A stretch of 50,827 nucleotides of DNA from Desulfobulbaceae bacterium (lineage in GTDB: Bacteria > Desulfobacterota > Desulfobulbia > Desulfobulbales > Desulfobulbaceae). Below the pieces are notes generated by a model. The model worked only from the letters and a program-made list of their open reading frames with translations. It searched no databases and was not told where the DNA came from. The position numbers were made by a program, and so were the translations under genes. This document shows positions 34,266 to 42,812 of this stretch, piece after piece (position 1 is the stretch's first letter; every line of letters starts with the position of its first letter). Location of the stretch: assembly GCA_026987195.1 (NCBI GenBank), contig JALSNC010000083.1, positions 1 through 50,827 of the forward strand, read 5' to 3'.

Positions 34266-35384
34266 ATGGCAGAAAAAAGCGAGGTAAACGTAGCGCCCTG
34301 GTGCCCCTTCTGCGGCATGGACGTGGGGCGGCCCAGCGACCAGGTGGAGCGGAAGATGACCGAGTTCCCGGTGGGCCGCTGTGAGTGCGGGGCGGTCTAT
34401 GTCTGTGACGCCACGGGCCACAATGTCGGTTCGGCCATGGTCGAGTGCCTGGTCCATGCCTGCAACGACGAGTGGGATCTGGCCTGGGAGCTGATCCCGG
34501 AAGAGGACTACCTCACCGGCCGGCTGGAAAACTACGATGATGTGACGCACCAGGTGGTGCCCAAACGTAACCTGGACGGCCGGGCCGTGCGCGGGGTCCT
34601 CTATTTCGTCCGCCTCCACACCGAGGTGGCGGAGATCGCCGAGCGGTTCAGGAAGAAACAGCAGGCCCCGGCCGGCACAGAACCGGCTCCGGCGGCCACC
34701 GGGCTGCAGCCTGCCGTGGACGGGCAGGGCAAAAAGGTGCGGGCCGGCAAACAGAAGGTGCGGCAACTGGTGGAGGCCGATGATGTCGAGGCGCTGGTCT
34801 CCCTGGCCCTGGCCGATATCCGGACCCTGCGGTTCATCCAGCGCCTGCTCTATGCACCCGACGAGGCGGAGCGCTATCACGTGGCCTGGCTGCTGGGCCG
34901 GGTCTGCGCCGGCGTGGCGTCCAGGGAGCCGGGCCCGGTGGCCGATCTCCTCCACCGCCTGTTCGAGGCCTGTACCGATTCCGCCGCCACCTCCTGGGGC
35001 ATGGTGGAGGCCATCGGAGCCATCATCGCCAACCGGCCCGATATCTACGGTGCCTTCACCCGCCACCTTCTCAACTTCATGGGAGACCGGGCCACCCAGG
35101 AGGCCGTGATCTGGGGGCTGGGTGAGATCGCCGCATCCAGGCCGGACCTGGTGCGCAAGACGCCCTTTTACTCCACCTTTCATTTTCTCGGCCACGATTC
35201 GCCCAGGATGCGCGGCCTCATGGCCCGTCTCCTCGGCAGGATCCACGCCACCGAGGCCTCCTTCCAGGTCATGGCCCTGCAGAAGGACGGGACAGAGATC
35301 ACCATCTTCGAGCAGGGCAGGCCCCTGCGCACCACGGTCGCCGCCCTGGCGGACCAGGCGGTGCGGGAGATGCACGAAAAATAA
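34266..35384 (+). CDS. Zinc-binding and HEAT-like repeat protein
   Basis: A 372-residue cytoplasmic protein. The N-terminus has two cysteine pairs typical of a zinc ribbon (CPFCGMDVG near 13-21, CECGAVYVC near 40-48). After an Ala/Pro linker near 137-165, the C-terminal half (about 170-340) is made of helical HEAT-like repeats (YHVAWLLGRVCAG, SWGMVEAIGAIIANRPDIYG, EAVIWGLGEIAASRPDLV). It resembles a family I recall being labelled DVU0298 after Desulfovibrio vulgaris, unverified here. Its biochemical function is not known. It lies between two TPR genes in one apparent operon. Confidence 0.75.
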   Translation: MAEKSEVNVAPWCPFCGMDVGRPSDQVERKMTEFPVGRCECGAVYVCDATGHNVGSAMVECLVHACNDEWDLAWELIPEEDYLTGRLENYDDVTHQVVPKRNLDGRAVRGVLYFVRLHTEVAEIAERFRKKQQAPAGTEPAPAATGLQPAVDGQGKKVRAGKQKVRQLVEADDVEALVSLALADIRTLRFIQRLLYAPDEAERYHVAWLLGRVCAGVASREPGPVADLLHRLFEACTDSAATSWGMVEAIGAIIANRPDIYGAFTRHLLNFMGDRATQEAVIWGLGEIAASRPDLVRKTPFYSTFHFLGHDSPRMRGLMARLLGRIHATEASFQVMALQKDGTEITIFEQGRPLRTTVAALADQAVREMHEK

Positions 35385-35443
35385 CAGACAAGTAATGGAA
35401 ACAGGACCCGGTGGACCCCGGTCCCCCGGCAAGGAGAAGACGC

Positions 35444-36043
35444 ATGGTAAGTGAATCCATTCAGCCGCTCAATTCCATCGGCCCGGCCGACAGCGGCCGC
35501 CAGGATGGCCCCAGTGATCCCGCCAAGCGCGATTACATCGAGGGCCGTGAACAGTACAAGGCCGGGAACTATGCCCAGGCAGCGGCCGCCTTTCATAACG
35601 CGCTCAAGGGATTTGAAGAACAGGGCGACGAACAGGGCATCGCCAATGCCTGCGACCGGCTCGGCGACACCTGCCTTGCCCGCGGGGAATATGCTCTGGC
35701 CTTGGAGAACTTCCAGAGGGCCAAGGCAATCTGCGAGAAGATGGAGGATTCCTTCTCCGTCCTTGCCCTGCACAAGAAGATGGCCCTGGCCCACCGCGAG
35801 CTCGGCGAGCTGGACCAGGCCCTGGCCCTGCTCTTCGACATGGTCGAGCACTATCACCTGACCCGTAATCCCCAGGGCGTGGTGGATACCCTCACCGCCA
35901 CCGCCGAGGTCTATATCGCCCAGGGCAAGCCGGACAAGGCCGCGGATGCCTACCGCACCATCTCCTCCATTCACCGGAATTTCCGCCACCGCCGTCTGGC
36001 CGAGGAGTTCGCGTGCAAGGCCGAGGCCCTGGAGCAGCAGTAG
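35444..36043 (+). CDS. Tetratricopeptide repeat protein
   Basis: A 199-residue protein with four TPR-like units (DYIEGREQYKAGNYAQAAAA, ANACDRLGDTCLARGEYALA, LALHKKMALAHRELGELDQA, DTLTATAEVYIAQGKPDKAA), of the subtype found in LGN/Rapsyn-like scaffolds. The start at 35444 has AAGGAG seven bases upstream; an earlier in-frame ATG (35411) lacks one. ribE begins three bases after its stop, so it is probably co-translated with ribE. Confidence 0.82.
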   Translation: MVSESIQPLNSIGPADSGRQDGPSDPAKRDYIEGREQYKAGNYAQAAAAFHNALKGFEEQGDEQGIANACDRLGDTCLARGEYALALENFQRAKAICEKMEDSFSVLALHKKMALAHRELGELDQALALLFDMVEHYHLTRNPQGVVDTLTATAEVYIAQGKPDKAADAYRTISSIHRNFRHRRLAEEFACKAEALEQQ

Positions 36044-36046
36044 CAG

Positions 36047-36712
36047 ATGTTCACCGGCATCATCCAGGGCAGGGGCACCGTGGTCGAGAAACGGCCGGCC
36101 GGCGGGGGGATGGTCTTTCGTATCGAGGCAGGCTTTGATCTGACCGACCCGGAGGAGGGCGAATCCATCGCCGTCAACGGTGCCTGCCTGACTGCGCGCG
36201 ATATCGTGGGCAACCGGTTCTTTGTCGATGTCTCGCCCGAGAGTCTTTCCCGCACCGGACTCGGGCGCCTGGAGGTCGGCTCCCGGGTCAACCTGGAACG
36301 GGCGCTCCGCCTCAGTGACCGCCTCGGCGGCCACCTGGTGAGCGGGCATGTGGACTGCCAGGGCACGGTGGAGGAGCGCAGGGCGGTGGGGGAATATACC
36401 CTGTTCACCTTTTCCCTGGATCCCGGCCTGGCACGGTATGTCATAGAAAAGGGTTCGGTGACCATCAACGGCGTCAGCCTCACTGTCAACAGTTGCCAGG
36501 GGGCCCGGTTCTCGGTCTCCATCATTCCCCATACCCTGGCCGTGACCACACTGGGAGAACTGCATGCCGGCGACCGGGTCAATATCGAGGTCGACATCAT
36601 CGGCAAGTACGTGGAAAAGCTCCTGGCCGAGCAGCCGGGGCCGGGACCGGCCGGCAGCGGGATCAACCCGGCTTTTCTGGCGGAACATGGTTTCCTGGAC
36701 GGGAAGAGATAG
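36047..36712 (+). CDS. ribE: Riboflavin synthase, alpha subunit
   Basis: Dismutates two 6,7-dimethyl-8-ribityllumazines to riboflavin. The 221-residue protein starts with the invariant MFTGIIQGRGTV and has the two lumazine-binding barrel repeats, each with an SVNG/TING-type motif (SIAVNGACLT near 42-51 and SVTINGVSLT near 137-146). It is followed by element B copy 2, which separates it from ribBA. ribD, the usual upstream partner, is missing here. Confidence 0.96.
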   Translation: MFTGIIQGRGTVVEKRPAGGGMVFRIEAGFDLTDPEEGESIAVNGACLTARDIVGNRFFVDVSPESLSRTGLGRLEVGSRVNLERALRLSDRLGGHLVSGHVDCQGTVEERRAVGEYTLFTFSLDPGLARYVIEKGSVTINGVSLTVNSCQGARFSVSIIPHTLAVTTLGELHAGDRVNIEVDIIGKYVEKLLAEQPGPGPAGSGINPAFLAEHGFLDGKR

Positions 36713-36719
36713 TACAAGT

Positions 36720-36881
36720 GATGGCGTTGCACAAAGTCCGATCTACTGCGTTGTAGCGGGTACGGTCAATGCTCGACGTACTGCATGTACGCCTCCGCCT
36801 GGCCGACACCGCTACGCCTTGTATATCGAACTTTTATGCTGAGCCATCTTCAGAGTGTGATGGACTTTGTACGAGTCCATC
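36720..36881. mobile_element. MITE-like element B, copy 2 (162 bp)
   Basis: Same length and layout as copy 1 at 29819-29980, with ends GATGGCGTTGCACAAAGTCC and the complement GATGGACTCGTACAAAGTCC. The flanks ACAAGT (36714-36719) and AAAAGT (36882-36887) agree in five of six positions, compatible with an old 6-bp target duplication. It begins seven bases after the ribE stop codon. Confidence 0.8.
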
Positions 36882-36933
36882 AAAAGTATCGGTCTTTGCA
36901 GGTGGTTGCCGATGACGGTCAACGGTTAGAAGC
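36882..36933 (-). repeat. H-module repeat copy next to element B
   Basis: Reverse orientation: AAAAGTATCGGTCTTTGCAG, then GTGGTTGCCGATGACGGTCA. Element B abuts it, as at 29756-29980, which suggests that B inserts at or near H modules. The rest of the gap to ribBA (36934-37106) has a GGACCGG/CCGGTCC hairpin at 36991-37007. Confidence 0.65.
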
Positions 36934-37030
36934 GATCAGGGCCGGGAGAACGATCACAGGGCATTATTCATTATTGCAGGGGCTGAGGGAGGACCGGCTC
37001 CCGGTCCCCGGTTTCCTGCTTTCTGTAACA

Positions 37031-37045
37031 ACAACACGGTGTTGT
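37031..37045. promoter_or_regulatory. Inverted repeat in the ribBA leader
   Basis: ACAACAC-G-GTGTTGT, a perfect 7-1-7 inverted repeat 61 bases before the ribBA start. Its symmetry fits a dimeric repressor site, but no consensus is recognised. The conserved pieces of an FMN riboswitch are not present. Confidence 0.35.
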
Positions 37046-37106
37046 ACCGTATATCCTGCAGTGGCCCTGCCACCGGGTTCCGCTTTCAGCGGAAGGAGGA
37101 CATGAC

Positions 37107-38351
37107 ATGGCTGTCAGTTCGATCGACGAGGTAATTGAGGATATCAGGGCCGGGAAGATGATCATCCTGGTCGATGACGAAGACCGGGAGAACGAGGGAG
37201 ATCTCTGCATGGCCGCGGAAAAGGTGACGCCCGAGGCCATCAATTTCATGGCCACCCACGGTCGTGGCCTGATCTGCCTGGCCATGAGCCCGGACATCGT
37301 CGAGCAGCTCGAGCTGCCGATGATGGTCTCCAACAACCAGTCACCCTACGGCACCGGCTTCACCATCAGCATCGAAGCCCGCACCGGTGTCTCCACCGGT
37401 ATTTCCGCCGCCGACCGGGCCCGGACCATCCAGGCGGCGGTGGCACCCGATGCCACGCCGCGCGATATCATCAGCCCGGGCCACATCTTTCCTCTCAAGG
37501 CCCGCAAGGGCGGGGTCCTGGTCCGGACCGGCCAGACCGAGGGTTCGGTGGACCTGGCCCGGCTGGCCGGTCTCAGGACCGCCGGCGTGATCTGCGAGAT
37601 CATGAAGGAGGACGGCACCATGGCGCGGATGCCGGACCTGGAGAAGTTTGCCGCCGAGCATGACCTGAAGATCGCCACCATCGCCGACCTGGTGGCCTAC
37701 CGGCTGCGCAAGGACAAGCTGGTGCACCGGGTTGCCGAGGCCAGGCTGCCCACCGAGCATGCCGGCGAGTTCCGGGTGCTTGCCTATACCAACGACGTGG
37801 ACGGCTACGAGCACGTGGCCCTGGTCAAGGGGGAGATCTCTCCGGACGTGCCGGTCCTGGTGCGGGTCCACTCCGAGTGCCTGACCGGTGATGTCTTCGG
37901 CTCGGCCCGCTGCGACTGCGGCGAGCAGCTCCATGCCGCCATGCGCATGGTGGACCAGGAGGGTCGGGGCGTGGTCCTCTACATGCGCCAGGAGGGCCGG
38001 GGCATCGGCCTGGTCAACAAGCTGAGGGCCTACAACCTGCAGGACGAAAAGGGCCTGGACACCGTGGAGGCCAACGTGGAGCTCGGCTTCAAGCCGGATC
38101 TGCGCGATTACGGTATCGGCGCCCAGATCCTGCGCGACATCGGGGTCTCCAAGATGCGGCTGCTCACCAACAATCCCAAGAAGATCGTCGGCCTGGAGGG
38201 CTATGGCCTCGAGGTGGTGGAGCGGTTGCCCATCGAGATCCCGGGTGAGGCGGAAAACAGGCAGTATCTCAGATGTAAACGCGACAAGATGGGACATCTG
38301 CTGGAGCTCTATGGCGAGGAGTCCATGAACAACGTGCGCAGGGACCCCTGA
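37107..38351 (+). CDS. ribBA: DHBP synthase / GTP cyclohydrolase II
   Basis: Bifunctional first-step enzyme of riboflavin synthesis, 414 residues. The N-terminal half (to about 200) is 3,4-dihydroxy-2-butanone-4-phosphate synthase with the acidic loop DDEDRENEGDLC and ATHGRGLIC. The C-terminal half is GTP cyclohydrolase II with zinc-binding Cys in CLTGDVFGSARCDCG and MRQEGRGIGL. GGAAGGAGG precedes the start. It lies between element B copy 2 and an H-A repeat, so its leader and trailer are both repeat-derived. Confidence 0.97.
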   Translation: MAVSSIDEVIEDIRAGKMIILVDDEDRENEGDLCMAAEKVTPEAINFMATHGRGLICLAMSPDIVEQLELPMMVSNNQSPYGTGFTISIEARTGVSTGISAADRARTIQAAVAPDATPRDIISPGHIFPLKARKGGVLVRTGQTEGSVDLARLAGLRTAGVICEIMKEDGTMARMPDLEKFAAEHDLKIATIADLVAYRLRKDKLVHRVAEARLPTEHAGEFRVLAYTNDVDGYEHVALVKGEISPDVPVLVRVHSECLTGDVFGSARCDCGEQLHAAMRMVDQEGRGVVLYMRQEGRGIGLVNKLRAYNLQDEKGLDTVEANVELGFKPDLRDYGIGAQILRDIGVSKMRLLTNNPKKIVGLEGYGLEVVERLPIEIPGEAENRQYLRCKRDKMGHLLELYGEESMNNVRRDP

Positions 38352-38359
38352 GGCGTACC

Positions 38360-38535
38360 GGTTCACCACTATCGGCAGCTACTTTGCAGGACATACGCAA
38401 GCGTTCACAGGGACCGCACGGAGTCTTCGCTTACCTGCGGTCAGGCACGACTGCACAAATCTTCGGCCCCTGAGAGCGCGTACAGGATTGTGGTCGAGAA
38501 AACCCGATGGCCGGTTATCCCGCGAGGGGGTACAG
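38360..38535. repeat. H module plus reversed A module between ribBA and ribH
   Basis: An H start (GGTTCACCACTATCGGCAGC) is followed by a reversed A copy (ACAGGGACCGCACGGAGTCT, GACTGCACAAATCTTCGGCC, GGTTATCCCGCGAGGGGGTA). The order is the same as in the left two thirds of the 371-bp element at 9039-9409. It ends about 50 bases before ribH. Confidence 0.65.
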
Positions 38536-38584
38536 ACAGACTGGTACGGGGTCGCGTCAACAACGACAAACGCAGGATACGACA

Positions 38585-39049
38585 ATGGCAAACTACAAGG
38601 AAGGCAATCTGCAGGGAGCGGACAGGAAGATCGGTATCATCGTGGCCCGCTTCAACTCCTTTATTTCCGAGAAGCTCCTGGAAGGGGCCATCGATTCCCT
38701 GATCCGCTCTGGTGTCCGGGAGGAGGACATCGACGTGGCCAGGGTGCCAGGCGCTTTCGAGATCCCTCTGGTTGCCCAGAAGATGGCCCGTGCCGGCCGC
38801 TACGACGCGGTTATCTGTCTGGGGGTGGTCATCCGCGGGGCCACGCCCCACTTCGATTACGTGGCCGGCGAGGTGGCAAAGGGCACGGCCCAGGTGATGC
38901 TCGATACCGGGGTGCCGGTCCTTTTCGGGGTCCTGACCACCGAGACCATCGAACAGGCCATCGAGCGGGCCGGCAGCAAGGCCGGCAACAAGGGCTCCGA
39001 CGTGGCCGTGGCCGCCCTGGAGATGATCAGCCTGCTGGAGGTCCTGTGA
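38585..39049 (+). CDS. ribH: 6,7-dimethyl-8-ribityllumazine synthase
   Basis: Makes the lumazine that RibE converts to riboflavin; 154 residues, icosahedral or pentameric family. Marks are [55 protein letters not shown] (catalytic His) and [17 protein letters not shown]. The ATG at 38585 with AGGA about eight bases upstream is chosen over a longer frame from 38507, which would run back into the A repeat. nusB follows 58 bases later. Confidence 0.96.
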   Translation: MANYKEGNLQGADRKIGIIVARFNSFISEKLLEGAIDSLIRSGVREEDIDVARVPGAFEIPLVAQKMARAGRYDAVICLGVVIRGATPHFDYVAGEVAKGTAQVMLDTGVPVLFGVLTTETIEQAIERAGSKAGNKGSDVAVAALEMISLLEVL

Positions 39050-39107
39050 GACCGGTTCCCGGCCGGCGGCGGCTCCATGCCGCCCCGAAGCCTGTAGCGG
39101 TTCTGCC

Positions 39108-39539
39108 ATGGGCCTGAGGCGCAAGGCAAGGGAACTGGCCCTCCAGTTCCTCTTCAGTCATGATTTCGGCCCGCAGCCCGGTGATCCGGAGCAGGTCGCC
39201 GCGGCCCTGGAACGGTTTGCCCTCCACTTCAATTCCGGTCGCAGGCCGTTGCCCTATGCCCGGCAGCTGCTGGAGGGCATCTCCGGCCGGCAGGAGGCCA
39301 TCGACGGACTCATCCGTGCCCATTCCCATAACTGGCGCCTGGAGAGGATGTCACCGGTGGACCGCAATATCCTCCGGATCGCGGCCTACGAGATGGCCCA
39401 CTGCGCGGACGTGCCGGCAAGCGTGGCCATCAACGAGGCCCTGGAGATCGCCAAGCGCTACTCCACCGAAGATGCCGTTCCCTTCATCAACGGCATCCTG
39501 GACGCCATCCAGGGCGGGCTCGCCGACAGTTCGGGGTGA
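39108..39539 (+). CDS. nusB: Transcription antitermination factor NusB
   Basis: RNA-binding partner of NusE in rRNA antitermination. The all-helical 143-residue protein has the starting motif RRKARELALQFLF and the conserved C-terminal blocks SPVDRNILRIAAYEM, VAINEALEIAKRYS and FINGILDAI. ribH-nusB is a common pair in many bacteria, which supports the assignment. Confidence 0.96.
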   Translation: MGLRRKARELALQFLFSHDFGPQPGDPEQVAAALERFALHFNSGRRPLPYARQLLEGISGRQEAIDGLIRAHSHNWRLERMSPVDRNILRIAAYEMAHCADVPASVAINEALEIAKRYSTEDAVPFINGILDAIQGGLADSSG

Positions 39540-39585
39540 CAGCCCGCCGCTGTTTCTGACCATGATCCGTACCTGCCCGTTGCCC

Positions 39586-39660
39586 GTAATAGTTTGCCGC
39601 CACTGGCAATGACCTTGAATTTCGCAAGAAATTGTAACCGTTCAGCCGTGCGCCAGATGC
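39586..39660 (+). repeat. H-module repeat copy between nusB and ftsK
   Basis: CGTAATAGTTTGCCGCCACT, GGCAATGACCTTGAAT, then GTAACCGTTCAGCCGTGCGCC: a complete but diverged H copy. A related tail (ATGGTGTGCTGCTGAACC) lies at 39720-39737. Confidence 0.6.
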
Positions 39661-39761
39661 GGACCGGCGGCAGGCCGCCGTGTACTGCATGCTGCATGCG
39701 GCCTGCCGATCGTCCGCAGATGGTGTGCTGCTGAACCGGGACCCATGCTCACTGCACCGCC

Positions 39762-41948
39762 ATGCCGCCTGCCAGAAAAAAACAGCCACGCATCCTGGAG
39801 GAGGCCGTCTCCCTGATCTGCCTCTTTCTTGCTGTTTTTCTCCTCCTCTGCCTGGTCAGCTACAGCCGTCCCCTCCTGGCCGAGCCGCCGCTGCTCCAGG
39901 AACCTGCCGCCAACTGGTGCGGCGCCTTTGGCCACTACACCGCCCGCTACCTCTTCTCCTTCTTCGGCCTGACCGCCTTTTTCCCGGTTCTTGTCCTCTT
40001 CTACCTGGCCTTTCTGAGTTTTTTTTCCACCGGACCGCTCAACAGGCTGCCCTGGATCGTTGCCGGCATCACCGGCATGCTGATCGCCGGTTCCGGCCTG
40101 CTGGCCACCGGCTCCGGCCTCATCTTTCCGCCGCAGTTCATCCCGGCGGGCGGCTATCTGGGGGCGCTCGTATGGCGGCTCCTCGGTGGTTTCCTGGGCG
40201 AGGCCGGTTCGATCCTGCTCCTGGTGCTGCTGCTGATCTTTTCCCTGATGGCGGCGGTGCGTTTCTCTGTCTTTGGCACCACCCGCTGGCTGTGGAGCAA
40301 GGCCGGCGAGATGGGGAAAAAGGTGCAGCCCCGGGCCGGCCGGCTCCGGCCGCGGCAACGACGGCCGGCGCGGGAGCCGGTAGTGAGCGTACAGGCCAAG
40401 GAACCTCCTCCGGCCGCTGCGGCCGAAGCTCCGGCTGTCGCTCCTGTGCCGGCGGTGCACGAGCCGGCAAGGAAAGAGCTGCGACCGCCGGCCGTCGAAG
40501 AGGAGGAGTTTTCCATGCGGCCGGTGCAGGCCGGAGACTACCGGCTGCCGCCCCTGTCCCTGCTCGAGGCGCCTCCGGGGGACGACGAAGATCAGGCCCC
40601 TGATCACGAGCACTATTTCGAGGTCAGCAAGATCCTGGTGGCCAAGCTCGGCGATTTTGGGGTCCAGGGCACGGTGGAGGGTATTTCGCCCGGGCCGGTG
40701 GTGACCACCTACGAGTTTGCCCCGGCACCTGGGGTGAAGATCAACAAGATCGTTTCCCTGGCCGACGACCTGGCCATGGTCCTCAAGGTGGACCGGGTGC
40801 GGGTTGTCGGCTCCATCCCCGGCAAGGCCGCCATCGGCATCGAGATCCCCAATCCGGTCCGCCGGACCGTCTATCTGCGCGATATCCTGCTCACCGCAAC
40901 CTACCGCAGGAGCAGTTCGTCGCTCTGCCTGGCCCTGGGCGTCGATGTGGTCGGCCAGCCGGTGGTCGCCGATCTGGCCCGCATGCCGCACCTGCTCATT
41001 GCCGGCGCCACCGGGGCGGGCAAGTCGGTGGCCATCAACGCCTTCATCGCCTCCATCCTCTTCAAGGCCACCCCCGACGAGGTGCGGTTGCTGATGATCG
41101 ACCCCAAGCGCATCGAACTGTCGGTCTATGACAATATTCCCCACCTGCTGCACCCGGTGGTGGTGGAACCGAAGATGGCCAGCCGCGCGCTGATCTGGGC
41201 GGTGCGGGAGATGGAGCGCAGGTACCGGCTGCTGGAGGAGAAACGGGTCAAGTCCTTTGATTCCTACAACCAGCTGGCCGAGGACCCCCTGCCCTATATC
41301 GTCATCATCGTCGACGAGCTGGCCGATCTGATGATGGTGGCCTCCAAGGACGTGGAGACCTCCATTGCCAGGCTGGCGCAGATGGCGCGCGCCGCCGGCA
41401 TGCACATCATCCTCGCCACCCAGCGGCCCTCGGTGGACGTGCTCACCGGCCTGATCAAGGCCAACTTTCCCACCCGCATCTCGTTTAAGGTCTCCTCCAA
41501 GGTCGATTCCCGGACCATTCTTGACGGGTCCGGGGCCGAGCATCTGCTCGGCATGGGCGACATGCTCTTCCTGCCGCCCGGGGCGGCCAAGCTGCAGCGG
41601 ATCCACGGGGCCTTCATCTCGGAGCAGGAGACGGAACGGATCATCGGGTTCCTCAAGGAGCAGGGCAGCGCCGAGTATGACGAATCGGTCCTGCAGAGCG
41701 TGGAGGAGGAGAGCGGCGGGGATGTTGAGGACAGTCCCGACTATGACGAGAAGTATGACGAGGCGGTGGCCGTGGTCACCGAGACGGGGCAGGCCTCCAT
41801 CTCCATGGTCCAGCGGCGGCTGCGGGTGGGCTACAACAGGGCGGCCCGGATGATCGAGATGATGGAACGGGAAGGGATCGTGGGGCCGGCCGACGGTGCC
41901 AGGCCGCGACAGGTCCTGGTCCGATCCGGCTACCAGGATCCCGGATGA
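39762..41948 (+). CDS. ftsK: DNA translocase FtsK
   Basis: Septal DNA pump that clears and resolves chromosomes at division, 728 residues. An N-terminal membrane part with four helices (about 15-35, 62-88, 97-120, 150-167) is followed by a short Pro/Ala-rich linker (about 185-275) and the motor domain with Walker A GATGAGKS (415-422) and Walker B IVIIVDELAD (513-522). A C-terminal winged-helix gamma domain (about 660-728, VTETGQASISMVQRRLRVGY) reads KOPS sites. It is the compact SpoIIIE-like form with a short linker. Confidence 0.96.
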   Translation: MPPARKKQPRILEEAVSLICLFLAVFLLLCLVSYSRPLLAEPPLLQEPAANWCGAFGHYTARYLFSFFGLTAFFPVLVLFYLAFLSFFSTGPLNRLPWIVAGITGMLIAGSGLLATGSGLIFPPQFIPAGGYLGALVWRLLGGFLGEAGSILLLVLLLIFSLMAAVRFSVFGTTRWLWSKAGEMGKKVQPRAGRLRPRQRRPAREPVVSVQAKEPPPAAAAEAPAVAPVPAVHEPARKELRPPAVEEEEFSMRPVQAGDYRLPPLSLLEAPPGDDEDQAPDHEHYFEVSKILVAKLGDFGVQGTVEGISPGPVVTTYEFAPAPGVKINKIVSLADDLAMVLKVDRVRVVGSIPGKAAIGIEIPNPVRRTVYLRDILLTATYRRSSSSLCLALGVDVVGQPVVADLARMPHLLIAGATGAGKSVAINAFIASILFKATPDEVRLLMIDPKRIELSVYDNIPHLLHPVVVEPKMASRALIWAVREMERRYRLLEEKRVKSFDSYNQLAEDPLPYIVIIVDELADLMMVASKDVETSIARLAQMARAAGMHIILATQRPSVDVLTGLIKANFPTRISFKVSSKVDSRTILDGSGAEHLLGMGDMLFLPPGAAKLQRIHGAFISEQETERIIGFLKEQGSAEYDESVLQSVEEESGGDVEDSPDYDEKYDEAVAVVTETGQASISMVQRRLRVGYNRAARMIEMMEREGIVGPADGARPRQVLVRSGYQDPG

Positions 41949-42064
41949 GCTTGCGGGCAGCGTCCGGGACCGTCGGTGGACACCGATGTCCGGGATCGAC
42001 CCATGAGTCGCCTTGATATGGAGGTTAAGTATTTTTGTATATGGGGAAATCCTGACGATTTTTC

Positions 42065-42093
42065 TTGACATTGGCAGGGCAACAAATTAAAAG
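42065..42093 (+). promoter_or_regulatory. Candidate promoter of aprBA
   Basis: A perfect TTGACA (42065-42070) with a 17-base spacer and TAAAAG (42088-42093) as a weak -10. It lies in a conspicuously A/T-rich 370-base gap before aprB and would give a leader of about 220 bases. Confidence 0.4.
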
Positions 42094-42157
42094 TTTATCC
42101 GACTGTAAATGAGTGACGGTTCATTCTTGGCTATACGGATCAGGTGAAATAAAAAGA

Positions 42158-42214
42158 TTGTAAATTCAACAGGTTGTAAATTCAGGTCGATTGTTGAAAG
42201 CAGATGTATACATC
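42158..42214. promoter_or_regulatory. Direct repeats and palindrome in the aprBA leader
   Basis: TTGTAAATTCA occurs twice, at 42158-42168 and 42174-42184, sixteen bases apart. A related CTGTAAATGA lies near 42103. A perfect 12-base palindrome GATGTATACATC follows at 42203-42214. These are candidate regulator sites; they do not match the Rex consensus well. Confidence 0.4.
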
Positions 42215-42322
42215 GTGGCATTTCGGTGGTATAGCTGCTTTTATCATGTAGAAGGAAGCTAGAGGTTATTGGCGGTCCGTCCGGGTCGCCATAAAGGAAA
42301 ATCCAAGTGAGGAGGTAGTTTA

Positions 42323-42748
42323 ATGCCAAGTTACGTAGATCCTGAAAAATGTGATGGTTGCAAGGGTGGCGACAAGACTGCCTGCATGTACATCTGCCCG
42401 AACGACCTGATGGTCCTCAATGTCGAGGAGATGAGGGCGTACAATCAGGAGCCTGATGCATGCTGGGAGTGCTACTCGTGCGTGAAGATCTGTCCTCAGG
42501 GCGCGATCATGGTACGTGGCTACGATGACTTCGTACCCATGGGAGGTCAGGTGCATCCGATGCGTTCTTCCGATTCCATCATGTGGACCGTGAAGTTCCG
42601 CAACGGCAACATCAAGCGTTTCAAATTCCCGATCCGTACAACGGCTGAAGGTGCTGCCAACGAGTACCCCGGAGAGAAGGGCGAGAACCTGGATGACGAG
42701 CGTCTGCTGCTGGAAAAAGAGCTGCCCACGCCCACCAAGCTGGCCTAG
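42323..42748 (+). CDS. aprB: Adenylylsulfate reductase, beta subunit
   Basis: Iron-sulfur subunit of APS reductase, which reduces adenosine-5'-phosphosulfate to sulfite and AMP in the cytoplasm. The 141-residue protein has two ferredoxin-type [4Fe-4S] motifs (CDGCKGGDKTACMYICPND with the extended spacing typical of AprB, and CWECYSCVKICPQGA) and the C-terminal tail that wraps around AprA. GAGGAGGTAG precedes the ATG. It is the first gene of aprBA; aprA follows after 64 bases with its own strong ribosome-binding site. Confidence 0.98.
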   Translation: MPSYVDPEKCDGCKGGDKTACMYICPNDLMVLNVEEMRAYNQEPDACWECYSCVKICPQGAIMVRGYDDFVPMGGQVHPMRSSDSIMWTVKFRNGNIKRFKFPIRTTAEGAANEYPGEKGENLDDERLLLEKELPTPTKLA

Positions 42749-42812
42749 GTCTGTTCGCCGGTACAAGTGAAACTGTTTGATTCAGAACATTTTATTTTAA
42801 GGAGATAGAAAT

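Noticed and set aside
36882-37106. FMN riboswitch before ribBA
   Set aside because: The invariant parts of the RFN element are absent; only simple hairpins and a 7-1-7 inverted repeat are found.
42087-42329. An 80-codon minus-strand frame before aprB
   Set aside because: It lies in the A/T-rich aprBA leader, overlaps the aprB start, and has no ribosome-binding site.
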